A stretch of DNA of 64,000 bases from Streptomyces sp. SLBN-31 (GTDB lineage Bacteria > Actinomycetota > Actinomycetes > Streptomycetales > Streptomycetaceae): the NCBI RefSeq assembly GCF_006715395.1, contig NZ_VFNC01000003.1, positions 1-64,000 on the forward strand, given 5' to 3'. Below the pieces are notes generated by a model. That model saw only the letters and a list, made by a program, of their open reading frames with translations, was not told where the DNA came from and searched no databases. Within the stretch, counting starts at the first letter, position 1. Each line of letters opens with the position of its first letter. Both the position numbers and the translations under genes were made by a program. Shown here one piece after another: positions 39,423 through 47,504 of this stretch.

Positions 39423-42395
39423 TCACAGCAGGCCGTCCCACATCTCCTCCAGCAGCACCGACCACCAGCTCTCCGGCGACCCCAGCGCCGCCGGGTCCAG
39501 CGAGGCCAGCTGGGCCTGGAAGTCGACGGTCCAACGCCCCGCCTGCTCCTGGTTCAGCCCGAACCTCAGCCGCCACATCCGCCCGAGCAGCGCCAGACAG
39601 CGCTGGAACTCGGGCAGCCCGGTGTTCACGAACTGCGGCGGCACCGGCGCCCCGCCGGGCCCCGCCTCCACCGGCACGGCCACGATGTTCGCCGACCCGT
39701 ACTGCACACAGATCGCCTTGCCGAAGTCGCTGCCCATCACCAGGTACGACCCCGCGTCCGAGGCAGGCTGCACCCCGCGCTCCTGCGCCAGCTCGGCGAG
39801 CGTCGGCACCGGCCGCCCCGGCTGGGCCTGCGCCCAGAAGAACGGACCCATGTCCATCGGCAGCCCCGCCACCACCAGCGACTGCGCCACGATCGGCGGC
39901 ACACCCTGCCGGGACACGGCCTGCTGCTCGAACCGGAAGATCCCCGGCCCGAACGCCGCGCCCAACTCCTGCGCGATGGCCTCCGGCGGCACCGGCGGCG
40001 CCGACTGCACCGGCGGCAACGGCGCCCGCAGCGGCGCCGGCCGCGCGGGCCCGTCCGCCACCTGGTGCAACTCACCCTGATGCGCCAGCAGTTGCTGCAT
40101 ACCCTGCTGCCGGCTCGCATGATCCGTGCCGTAGGGCGCGATGCTCGTGATCCGCGCCTGCGGCCACTGCTCCCGGATCATCCGCGCACAGTACGCACCC
40201 GGCAGCTCACACGACTCCAACTCGGTGTGCAGCTCCAGCACCTGGTCCGGCGGCACGTTCATACCGCGCAGCTCATGGAAGATCTGCCACTCCGGATGCG
40301 GCATGCCCGGCGCGGAACGCCGGATCAGCTGCTGCTCCGAACCGTCCTGCGCCCGGTAGCGCAGCACGGCCTGGTAGCCGGGGCCGACCGTCGGCTGCCC
40401 CTGCGGCTGAGGCTGCGGGTAGCCGTACGCCGGCGGCTGCTGGCCGGGGGCCGGAGGTTGCTGGCCGGGCACGGGGTGGCCGGGGGGCGGGGGTTGCTGA
40501 CCGGGCACGGGGTGGCCGGAGGCCTGGGGCTGCTGGCCTGGCATGGGCTGGCCCGGTGGCGGAGGCGTCGTGCCGGGGGCCGGGGGCATCGGCGGCTGGG
40601 GAGCGGCCGGTGCCGTGCCGGGGGCGCCGGACGCCATGCCGGGGGCGCCCGGTGCGGCGGGCGGGCCCGGAGCGGGCGGCTCTCCGGGGGCTTGCGGCGG
40701 CGGGGGCGCGCCGGGCGGGCCCATGGGGGGCGCGCCCGGGCCGCCAACCGGCGGCGCGGCCAGCACGGTCTCCGCGTGGTGAACGGCGCCTCGCGCGCCC
40801 CCGGACGGGCCTTGCGCGCCGGGGGTGCCGGGAGCGCCTGGGGCGCTCGGGGGCTGCGGGGCGCCGGGCGCGCCGGGGATGCCTGGGGCGCTCGGAAGCT
40901 GGGATGCGCCCGGCGCTCCCGGCATGCCCGGGGCGCTCGGCACTCCCGGTGCACCAGGCGCGTTCGGTACACGCGGGGCGCCAGGAGCCGACTGCACGCC
41001 GGGCGCACCCGGAACACCGGGGGCGCCTGGAGGCTGCGGCGCGCCCCCGCCCGGCCCCATGGCACCGGGGTCGGCGAACATCGTGGCGGCATGGTGAACG
41101 CCGGCCGGAGGCGCGCCCCCGGGCACGTTCGGCGCACCGGGCGGCTTGGGGGCGCCCGGCGGATGCGGCGCGCCGGGCGGCTGCGGCGCGCCCGGGGCCT
41201 GCGGTGCGACGGCATCCTCCGGTCCGCCGGGACCGAGCGCCGACACGAGCTGCGTGGGGACGTACCCGCCTGCTCCCGGCCCGGCCGGAGGAGGCGGCGG
41301 CGGCGCGCTTCCCTCCCGCGCGCCCGGAGCCCCCGGGGTACCCGGAGGGGGCGGCGGAGGCGGCGTCGCACCCCGGCGCGGCGGAGGCCCTGCCTTGCTG
41401 GTCGCGGCGTCGGCGATGTCGCCGGCGTTCGGCGCGAGCGCCCGTCCCGGAGCACCCGGAATCCCCGGGGCACCCGGAGCGCCGGGCGGCTGGGGCAACC
41501 CCGGCGCGGCGCCGGGAGCCTGCGGATAACCGTAAGAGGAAGCACCCGGCGGAGGCGGAGGGGGCGGCACCGCACCCGGCGCAGGCGCGCCCGGAGGAGG
41601 CGTACCCGGCGCGGCAGCGCTGCCCGCGCTCTGCGGGTAACCGTACGAAGGCGCCTCCGGCGCACCCCGAACGCCCGCCACGTCGGCCACGCCCGCCGCG
41701 TCCACCGCCGACCCCCGCACCGTCGGCGGAAGCGCGCTGCCCCCCGACATCAGTTCGGTGACCGCGTCCGGCGGCGTATCGTCCCCCGCCTCGTTCAGCG
41801 GAGGTGCGAAGACGGTCGCCGGCAGCGGCACCGAACGGTCCTCACCGGCATCGGCGTTGGTGTCGGTCCCGGCCCAAGGGGTCGCCCCCTCGGGCACGGC
41901 AGCCGCCCCCGGCCCGGGCTGCGTCTCGGCCAACGCCCCACTCCCGGTACCAGCACCAGCACCGGCACCAGCACCCGCCCCGGCCTCGCCCCGCCGATCC
42001 GCGATCCCGAGCTTGTCCGCCGCCTCCTGCAACCACTCCGGCGGACTCAGCAGGAACGACGTCTGGTTCAGATCCACCCGCGCCGAAGCGGCCGACGCAG
42101 GCGCCGGTTCCGGGTCGGCCTGCGGACGGCCGTACTCCTCCTCGTACCGGCGAATCACCTCGCCCACCGGCAAGGACGGCCACAACGTCGCCTCACCGCT
42201 GTCCCGGGCGATCACCAGCCGCTGCGCGCCACCGTCCGAGCGCGGACCCTCCGCACGGTCCTCCGCCCACACCACGAAGCCCAGCTCGAACTCCCGCACC
42301 CGCACCTCACGATGCTGGTACGACGGCACATCACCGTTGATCCACTCTTCCGCGCGCTCCTGCGCCTGCGCGAACGTCACCATCGCGAAGCTCAC
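39423..42395 (-). CDS. Imm35-like / Pro-rich / deaminase-like / SUKH-4-like protein
   Basis: A 990-residue protein, here called gene A of the conflict-type locus. Residues 1-95 (VTFAQAQERAEEWINGD ... RLVIARDSGEATLWPSLPV) match the Imm35/YrhB immunity fold. Residues about 210-665 are low-complexity Pro/Gly/Ala (PGAPGAPGIPGAPG-like), with repeated PPPPPPG and the recurrent SYGYPQ or YGYPQ words. Residues about 680-770 form a deaminase-like segment: W-Q-I-F-H-E-L, then H723-T-E725 and C729-x6-C736, arranged like the zinc ligands and catalytic Glu of toxin deaminases, although the usual PC pair reads SC. Residues about 800-990 (FRFEQQAV ... YLVMGSDFGKAICVQYGSANIVAV ... FVNTGLPEFQRCL) look like SUKH-4. 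GTG start at 42395 overlaps the gene B stop (GTGA). No signal peptide or secretion tag. Confidence 0.75.
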   Translation of the reverse strand: MSFAMVTFAQAQERAEEWINGDVPSYQHREVRVREFELGFVVWAEDRAEGPRSDGGAQRLVIARDSGEATLWPSLPVGEVIRRYEEEYGRPQADPEPAPASAASARVDLNQTSFLLSPPEWLQEAADKLGIADRRGEAGAGAGAGAGAGTGSGALAETQPGPGAAAVPEGATPWAGTDTNADAGEDRSVPLPATVFAPPLNEAGDDTPPDAVTELMSGGSALPPTVRGSAVDAAGVADVAGVRGAPEAPSYGYPQSAGSAAAPGTPPPGAPAPGAVPPPPPPPGASSYGYPQAPGAAPGLPQPPGAPGAPGIPGAPGRALAPNAGDIADAATSKAGPPPRRGATPPPPPPPGTPGAPGAREGSAPPPPPPAGPGAGGYVPTQLVSALGPGGPEDAVAPQAPGAPQPPGAPHPPGAPKPPGAPNVPGGAPPAGVHHAATMFADPGAMGPGGGAPQPPGAPGVPGAPGVQSAPGAPRVPNAPGAPGVPSAPGMPGAPGASQLPSAPGIPGAPGAPQPPSAPGAPGTPGAQGPSGGARGAVHHAETVLAAPPVGGPGAPPMGPPGAPPPPQAPGEPPAPGPPAAPGAPGMASGAPGTAPAAPQPPMPPAPGTTPPPPGQPMPGQQPQASGHPVPGQQPPPPGHPVPGQQPPAPGQQPPAYGYPQPQPQGQPTVGPGYQAVLRYRAQDGSEQQLIRRSAPGMPHPEWQIFHELRGMNVPPDQVLELHTELESCELPGAYCARMIREQWPQARITSIAPYGTDHASRQQGMQQLLAHQGELHQVADGPARPAPLRAPLPPVQSAPPVPPEAIAQELGAAFGPGIFRFEQQAVSRQGVPPIVAQSLVVAGLPMDMGPFFWAQAQPGRPVPTLAELAQERGVQPASDAGSYLVMGSDFGKAICVQYGSANIVAVPVEAGPGGAPVPPQFVNTGLPEFQRCLALLGRMWRLRFGLNQEQAGRWTVDFQAQLASLDPAALGSPESWWSVLLEEMWDGLL
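40390..41760. repeat. Low-complexity GGC/CCG-rich stretch encoding the Pro/Gly/Ala linker
   Basis: Short, irregular repeats of codons for Pro, Gly and Ala (PGAPGxP, PPPPPPG and GxPQPPGA types) cover about 1.37 kb of gene A. They are degenerate at DNA level, so this is amino-acid bias and not a clean tandem array, although slippage is likely. Confidence 0.8.
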
Positions 42396-43450
42396 TCCCC
42401 CACAGCCGCAGAAGACGACGAAGACGCCGAAGACGAAGAAGAGGAGGACACCGGCACCGCACGCGCGAACCCGCCGTCCACCATCAGGTTCGCCACGGTC
42501 TCCAACTCCGGCGGAGAACCCGCCAGTCGGGACAGGAAGACATCGAAGTCCTCACCGCACGGCATCAGCAGCCGCTCCACCCGGTCCGCCGGCGCCCACG
42601 AAGGATCCACGTCCCGCGCGTCGTCGTACGCGCAGAACCACACCGAACCGATCCGCTCGCCCTTCACCTTCACCGCGAGCAACCCGCCCTGCACGAACGC
42701 GACCCCCAGGTAATCCTTCGTCAGGTGATCACGAAGACACTTGTTGACGTAAACCAGATCATTGACCGCCGCCTCGTCCCGCACCGTGAAGAACGGCTGG
42801 TCGATCAGCAGGCCCAACTCCGCGTCCAGCGCGGTCCCCACCGGCGCACACCCGCCCGCCGCCTTCAAAAACGAACGGTACGCACCCGGCAACCGGTACC
42901 CGAGGTCCTCCTCGACCCCCTGCACCTGCGCCTCCGTCACCGCCACACCCGACTTCGGCAACCCGAAATGCGCCGGCCGCGTCTCCTGCAACGGCCGCGT
43001 CCCCCGCTTGCCCTGGTCCACCGCCGCCGTGGCGATCCCACCGTGATGCCGCAGCAACGCCTTCACCTCGACCGGCACCAACTCCAGCCGCCGCGACCCC
43101 ACCACGTGATGCCACGTCCAGCCGTGCGGCGTCGCCACCGACGCCACCGTGTCCCACAGATCGTGCCCGGAAGCCGCCAGCACCGCGTTCGCCGAGACGT
43201 AGTCCGTCAGCCTGAGCTCGTCGACCCCGAAACCCTCCGGCGGCTCCGCGATCTCCGCGGCGGCACGCGCGTACGGCGAGAAGTCGGGGTAACCGTGCTC
43301 ATCGACACGTACCCCTCTCGGGTGACGCGCCGCCCGAACCGGATCCGGGAAATGCACGACCTGCCCGGCATAGGCCGCGTTCGGCGGCACGGCTTCTCCC
43401 CCGGCCTGGCGGCTGGGCGGTGCCCCCAGCCCGAGCCGACCTGTCGTCAT
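42392..43450 (-). CDS. WHH-type nuclease domain fused to SUKH (SMI1/KNR4) domain
   Basis: A 352-residue protein, gene B of the conflict-type locus. The N-terminal half carries the signature of WHH-family HNH nuclease toxins: VDEHGYPDFSPYA at residues 50-61, then a helical segment with DYVSANAVL, then HGWTWHHVVGSRRLELVPVEVK (WHH at 113-115) and HHGG at 135-138. The C-terminal half from about residue 168 (VAVTEAQVQGVEEDLGYRLPGAYRSFLKAAGG ... SVWFCAYDD ... CGEDFDVFLSRL) is a SMI1/KNR4 (SUKH) immunity fold. The protein ends in a Ser run and VGE. Start at 43450 (MTTGRLG) follows AGGGGGC. It is the promoter-proximal gene, coupled to gene A. Having presumed toxin and immunity modules on one chain suggests an auto-inhibited enzyme; that is inference. 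Confidence 0.82.
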   Translation of the reverse strand: MTTGRLGLGAPPSRQAGGEAVPPNAAYAGQVVHFPDPVRAARHPRGVRVDEHGYPDFSPYARAAAEIAEPPEGFGVDELRLTDYVSANAVLAASGHDLWDTVASVATPHGWTWHHVVGSRRLELVPVEVKALLRHHGGIATAAVDQGKRGTRPLQETRPAHFGLPKSGVAVTEAQVQGVEEDLGYRLPGAYRSFLKAAGGCAPVGTALDAELGLLIDQPFFTVRDEAAVNDLVYVNKCLRDHLTKDYLGVAFVQGGLLAVKVKGERIGSVWFCAYDDARDVDPSWAPADRVERLLMPCGEDFDVFLSRLAGSPPELETVANLMVDGGFARAVPVSSSSSSSASSSSSAAVGE

Positions 43451-43768
43451 GGCGGTTGCCCCCTGCGGCGTTCTGTACGGACCCCGATGACCACCTCCGG
43501 CCACCGCACCCCGTATGACTGACTGTCTCCACGCGTCAACCGCACGGCACGCGGCAGCCGCATGGATCGCGGTGGCGACAGCCTATGCGGTACGCCGACA
43601 CCGGTCACCGGGCACCGGTCAGCCGCACTCCGCTTCCGTGACCAGCCGTCACCCCGCCCTTACACACCGCCCAAACCCGGGCGTGTCGCACCGCCCCAGC
43701 TACCGCACCAGCAACGGAGTTTGGCACTCTGTCTCCTCCGAGGAAATGCTCGGGAGGGGATGACGATC
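43451..43768. other. Divergent promoter region of the SUKH/deaminase locus
   Basis: These 318 bp separate genes B (minus) and C (plus). No gene is seen. Candidate elements are GGAGTTTGGCACTCTG at 43717-43732, just before the gene C ribosome site, and a GC-rich ACCGG(T)-containing stretch near 43601-43621 (CACCGGTCACCGGGCACCGGT). I could not identify a convincing -35/-10 pair on either strand. Confidence 0.5.
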
Positions 43769-44308
43769 ATGAACGCGACGCAGACGGGACCGCAAACGGC
43801 ACCGCACACGCCAACGCACACGGGACGCTCCGGCGACCCCCGCATCGGCTGGAGCGCCACCGACACCACACCCGTGCCCGCCCTCCACCACCGCCGCGAC
43901 GGCATACTCCCCACCGTCGCCGCCGCCCTCTCCGTCCGCGGCGCCACCCTCACCGGCACCGCCGCCCGCGGCGAGGAACCACCCGCCCTGCACCCCCTCG
44001 TCCAGGACTTCCTCGACACCCTCACCAGCGACCAACGCGACCGCTTCACCGGCCGCTGCGCCGAAACGATCCTCATCTCCCGCCACGTAGCAACCGCCGA
44101 CGCCGCACGCAGCAAACGCGCCGCCCGCAAACCCATGACCAACGGCGAGGCACGCAAAGCCCTCAAGCAGGCCAAACTCACCGCCCGCCGCATCCGCGAG
44201 GACGGCGACCCCCTCCACGGCAGCTTCGCCGCACCCTGCCGCGCCTGCACCGCCCTCAGCGCCCACTTCGGCGTACGCATCGTCGACCCCACCGCGACAG
44301 GCGACTGA
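43769..44308 (+). CDS. Stand-alone YwqJ-type deaminase
   Basis: A 179-residue protein, gene C of the locus. It fits the YwqJ branch of the deaminase superfamily known as toxin domains: ILPTVAAALSVRG leads, GRCAETILISRHV supplies the Cys-Ala-Glu zinc/catalytic motif (97-99), GEARKALKQAKLTARRIREDGDPLHG is the usual intervening helix, and APCRACTALSAHFGV gives PCxxC (156-160). All expected catalytic residues are present, so activity on a nucleotide or nucleic acid is plausible. It lacks the large N-terminal RHS, WXG or LXG modules that deliver such toxins, and has no signal peptide. The ATG at 43769 has GGGAGGGG 8 nt upstream; an ATG at 43760 abuts the ribosome site and is unlikely. Followed after 69 bp by the SUKH-3 gene. 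Confidence 0.85.
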   Translation: MNATQTGPQTAPHTPTHTGRSGDPRIGWSATDTTPVPALHHRRDGILPTVAAALSVRGATLTGTAARGEEPPALHPLVQDFLDTLTSDQRDRFTGRCAETILISRHVATADAARSKRAARKPMTNGEARKALKQAKLTARRIREDGDPLHGSFAAPCRACTALSAHFGVRIVDPTATGD

Positions 44309-44377
44309 CCCGCCCGCCCCACGGCGGCAGACGGCCACCCCCACCCCACACCCGCAAGACGGCCCCACGGCCGGTCC

Positions 44378-44896
44378 ATGACCTCGACGATCGAAGGGCA
44401 GATGCACCCCGACCGCACCTCCACCACGCGCTTCCCCGTACCCGTCGACGCCGCCCTGCGCGCCGCCGGCTGGCAACCCGGACGCTGGGACATAAAGCAG
44501 GCCGAGATCTGGGCCGACGCACTACGGGACCACCAGTCACCCGCCGGCCACCGGCACGCCGTCTTCCCCGCCGCCGTCGAAGCCTGGGCCGAATTCGGCG
44601 GCCTCCACCTCACGCCCACCGGACCCGGCCGCCAGATCGCCCCCACCGCCGTCCACCTGGACCCCCTGCACGGACTCCACATGGCCCGCACCCTCGGCGA
44701 CCTCGGCCGCGCCCTCGACACCGAGGTCAGCCCCCTCGGCACCGAGACCGACACCGACGCCCTCCTCGCCATCGACGCCGAAGGCCGCGTCTACGCCCTC
44801 GACCACACCGGCGACTGGTACCTCGGCCCCGACATCGACCAGGCCCTCGCCGGCCTCGTCTCCGGAATCGAACCCGTCCGCCTCACCGCAGGCTGA
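44378..44896 (+). CDS. SUKH-3 family immunity protein
   Basis: A 172-residue protein, gene D of the locus. It shows the SUKH-3 pattern: RFPVPVDAALRAAGWQPGRWD, AVFPAAVEAWAEFGGLHLTPTGPGR, VSPLGTETDTDALLAIDAEGRVYALDHTGDWYLG and DIDQALAGLVSGIEPV. SUKH-3 proteins neutralise nuclease or deaminase toxins by binding them, and the position directly after a YwqJ deaminase is the classical toxin-immunity order. The start could be 44378 or 44402 (MHPDRTSTTRF, with AAGGG close upstream). It converges with the histidine kinase gene; a 17-bp direct repeat (about 44878-44894 and 44909-44925) spans its end. Confidence 0.88.
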   Translation: MTSTIEGQMHPDRTSTTRFPVPVDAALRAAGWQPGRWDIKQAEIWADALRDHQSPAGHRHAVFPAAVEAWAEFGGLHLTPTGPGRQIAPTAVHLDPLHGLHMARTLGDLGRALDTEVSPLGTETDTDALLAIDAEGRVYALDHTGDWYLGPDIDQALAGLVSGIEPVRLTAG

Positions 44897-44943
44897 CCCA
44901 CCCCGGCCGCCTCACCGCAGGCTCCCCCAGGCCGACAACCGCC

Positions 44944-46263
44944 CTACACCGCCGCGACCACCGCCGGAATCACCGCCGACACCCGAAAACCCCCCGCATC
45001 CGTCGGCCCCGACACAAACACCCCACCCAGCGCGGCCACCCGCTCCTTCATCCCCACCAGCCCGTTCCCCCCGGACGGCAACCGCGCCGACGCCGACCCC
45101 ACCTCCGGCGGCGGCTCGTTCTCCACCTGCATCGCGATCTCCGACACCCGATGCGCCAACCGCACATACGTCTTCGCACCCGCCGCATGCTTGTGGACGT
45201 TCGTCAACGCCTCCTGCACCACGCGGTACGCCGTCTGCTCGATCTCCGCGCTGTACGCGCGCGCCTCCCCCTCCACCGACAGATCCACGACCATCCCCGC
45301 GGCCGCCGACTGCCCGATCAACTCCTCCAGCTCCGAGAGGCAGGGCCCCTCCCCCTCCTCCACGACCCGAGAAGCAGCCACCGCGGCCGCCACCCCCACC
45401 GCCGCCAGCGGCACCGCATGCTCACCCCGCCGCGCCCCGGCACCGTCCCCACTGCGCAACACCCCGAGCATCTCCCGCAGCTCCGTCAACGCCTGCCGAC
45501 CCATGTCCCCCACCAGCACGGCGTTCTTCACCGCCTTCTCCGGATCCTTACGGGCGACCGCCTGCAACGCCGCGGCATGCACCACCATCAGACTCACCCG
45601 ATGCGCGACCACGTCATGCATCTCCCGGGCGATCCGCGTCCGCTCCTCGTTCCTCGCCCACTCCGCGCGCTCCTCCGCACGCTCCGCGAGCAACATCAAC
45701 TCCCGCTCCAGGCTGTCCGCACGCTCCCGCAGACTCTCCATCAGCCGACGCCGCGCCCCCACGTACAGACCCAGCAACAACGGCGGCGCCGTCATCCCGA
45801 TCGCGGTCGTGATCGCCGCGAACGGCACGAACCAGTCACCCAGATCCCACGTCCCCCGCGCCATGTCCTGCCGCACCCGCACGAACATCACGATCAACAT
45901 GCCCACCAGGGACATACCGGCCAGAGAACCGATAATGCGGCGCGGCAGCTCCGAGGCCGCGAGCGTGTACAGCCCGACGATGCCCATCAGATAACCCATC
46001 TGGGCGGGCGTGATCGCGATCGACACCAGCACCACCGCGATCGGCCACTGCCGGCGCACCAACAGCGCAGAACCGGCCAACACCCCGAACACGACCCCCG
46101 CGGCCACGGGAATCCCCGCGTCCCGCGCGAACCGCACACCTTCGAACGCGCACTCCAACGCCGACGCCAGCGCCAGCCCCACATCCAACGCCGCGCTGCG
46201 CCACCTCGCCCACCACCACGGCCCTCCCCGGGCCGCGGTGTGGTCTTCCCCCGTCGTGGTCAT
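44944..46263 (-). CDS. Orphan sensor histidine kinase (NarL/DesK-type)
   Basis: Membrane kinase of 439 residues. About five to six membrane helices occupy the first 170 residues with almost no extracellular loop, so it may sense the membrane itself. The dimerisation box EERTRIAREMHDVVAHRVSLMVVHAAAL contains the phospho-acceptor His, and the HATPase_c domain shows YRVVQEALTNVHKHAAGA (N box) and GNGLVGMKERVAALGG (G box). These belong to HisKA_3, which normally pairs with a LuxR-type response regulator. No regulator adjoins the gene; the nearest in the window is at 59591-60358. It converges on the SUKH-3 gene. A lone kinase beside the conflict locus may be coincidence. Confidence 0.9.
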   Translation of the reverse strand: MTTTGEDHTAARGGPWWWARWRSAALDVGLALASALECAFEGVRFARDAGIPVAAGVVFGVLAGSALLVRRQWPIAVVLVSIAITPAQMGYLMGIVGLYTLAASELPRRIIGSLAGMSLVGMLIVMFVRVRQDMARGTWDLGDWFVPFAAITTAIGMTAPPLLLGLYVGARRRLMESLRERADSLERELMLLAERAEERAEWARNEERTRIAREMHDVVAHRVSLMVVHAAALQAVARKDPEKAVKNAVLVGDMGRQALTELREMLGVLRSGDGAGARRGEHAVPLAAVGVAAAVAASRVVEEGEGPCLSELEELIGQSAAAGMVVDLSVEGEARAYSAEIEQTAYRVVQEALTNVHKHAAGAKTYVRLAHRVSEIAMQVENEPPPEVGSASARLPSGGNGLVGMKERVAALGGVFVSGPTDAGGFRVSAVIPAVVAAV

Positions 46264-46424
46264 GCCTCCAGCCTACGGGCGTTCCCGGCCGGTTTTCCGG
46301 CGAGTTTCCGCGACTGGCCTACACCACATTCCGTGACCGGACGAGCACGAAAGGACCCTCTTTCCCTCGAACTGCTGAATCGCTCACCGTTCGACACCGG
46401 AACCGACCATTCCGCCCGGACGGT

Positions 46425-47306
46425 ATGCCCATGGCACAGCTGTGTGGCAAATACGCCGACTTCGAAGGACTCCGCGAACGGGCGGTCGCGCTGCGACGCG
46501 AGGGACTCAGCCGACGCCAGATCCGCGACCGGCTCCGCGTCGACAACAACGACATCCTCAACCGCCTCCTGGAGGGCGAACCCCCTCCCGAATGGACGAA
46601 GCGCCCGAACGCGAAGGACGACCTGAGGGCCAGGGCCCGCGAACTCCGCCTCCAGGGCTGGACCTACGACCGGATCCAGCTGGAACTCGGCTGCTCCAAG
46701 AGCTCGATCTCCTTGTGGGTACGGGACCTGCCGAAGCCGGAGCGTCGGACACGCACCCGCGAGGAGGCCTCAGCCATCGCCAAGCGCGGCTGGGAGGCGA
46801 AACTGCGGTTGCGAGAGGAGGAGCGACAGCGCACGAAGCGGATGGCGGCGGCCGAAGTGGGACGGCTGACCGAACGCGAACTATTCCTGGTCGGCGTCGG
46901 CCTGTACTGGGCCGAGGGAGCCAAGAGCAAGCCCTACAGCCGACGAGAACGCATCACCTTCGTCAACAGCGACCCCGACATGGTGGCGGTCTTCCTGGCC
47001 TGGCTGAAACTGCTCCAAGTCGACCCTTCGGCCCTTAGGTTCGCCGTCCACATCCACGAGTCCGCCGACGTCGCGCTCGCCGAAAAATTCTGGGCGACCC
47101 ATGTGGGCATCGAGAGGTCTGCGCTGCTGAGGACGGCGCTCAAGAAGCACAACCCGCGCACCAACCGGAAGAACACCGGGGAGAACTACCACGGCTGCCT
47201 GCGCATCGACGTGCGGGGCGGAGCTGATCTGTACCGTCGCATCGAAGGCTGGTGGTACGGCATAGTAGGGGCTGCGACCGCGCCCGATTCACAGAATCGG
47301 ACATAG
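46425..47306 (+). CDS. HTH protein with LAGLIDADG-like core, beside tRNA-Gln
   Basis: A 293-residue protein. Two helix-turn-helix segments are visible: GLSRRQIRDRLRVDNNDILNRLL (about residue 28) and GWTYDRIQLELGCSKSSISLWVRDLP (about residue 75). A basic linker follows, and then ELFLVGVGLYWAEGAKSK ... ITFVNSDPDMVAVFLAWLKLLQVD ... FAVHIHESADVALAEKFWATHVGI. That arrangement resembles one LAGLIDADG homing-endonuclease unit (an L-x-G-x-x-x-A-E-G helix and an N-S-D-P strand). The C-terminus ends with NYHGCLRIDVRGGADLYRRIEGWW. No family name is certain. The start could be 46425 or 46431; neither has a good ribosome site. It ends 6 bp before tRNA-Gln, so transcription through the tRNA is possible. 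Confidence 0.6.
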   Translation: MPMAQLCGKYADFEGLRERAVALRREGLSRRQIRDRLRVDNNDILNRLLEGEPPPEWTKRPNAKDDLRARARELRLQGWTYDRIQLELGCSKSSISLWVRDLPKPERRTRTREEASAIAKRGWEAKLRLREEERQRTKRMAAAEVGRLTERELFLVGVGLYWAEGAKSKPYSRRERITFVNSDPDMVAVFLAWLKLLQVDPSALRFAVHIHESADVALAEKFWATHVGIERSALLRTALKKHNPRTNRKNTGENYHGCLRIDVRGGADLYRRIEGWWYGIVGAATAPDSQNRT

Positions 47307-47312
47307 CGGCCA

Positions 47313-47383
47313 TCCCGGGTCGTCTAAGGGCAAGACGTCAGATTTTGGTTCTGATCATGGGGGTTCGAGTCCTCCCCCGGGAG
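47313..47383 (+). tRNA. tRNA-Gln (anticodon UUG)
   Basis: Full cloverleaf of 71 nt: acceptor TCCCGGG with CCCGGGA, D arm GTCT/AGAC, anticodon stem TCAGA/TCTGA with loop TTTTGGT (anticodon TTG), T loop TTCGAGT, discriminator G. The CCA end is not encoded. Confidence 0.95.
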
Positions 47384-47400
47384 CACTACTCAGTTCGGGT

Positions 47401-47425
47401 CCTGACCGGTGAAAGCACCGTCAGG
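47401..47425 (+). terminator. Possible hairpin terminator after tRNA-Gln
   Basis: CCTGAC-C-GGTG (47401-47411) pairs with CACCGTCAGG (47416-47425) with one bulged C and a 4-nt loop. No T-run follows. Confidence 0.4.
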
Positions 47426-47504
47426 GCCCGCTCCCATGTCCCCCAGGAAACGCCCCGGTATCCTTCGGATGTCCCCACCTCCTCCACAGCCGAAGGGCCA
47501 CCCC

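Noticed and set aside
43717..43732. Half CIRCE/HrcA-like box (TTGGCACTC) upstream of the YwqJ gene
   Set aside because: Only one half-site is present; no inverted GAGTGC partner lies at the right distance.
46425..47383. Integrated mobile element at tRNA-Gln
   Set aside because: No integrase, excisionase or direct repeat of the tRNA 3' end was found; flanking genes keep the usual core order.
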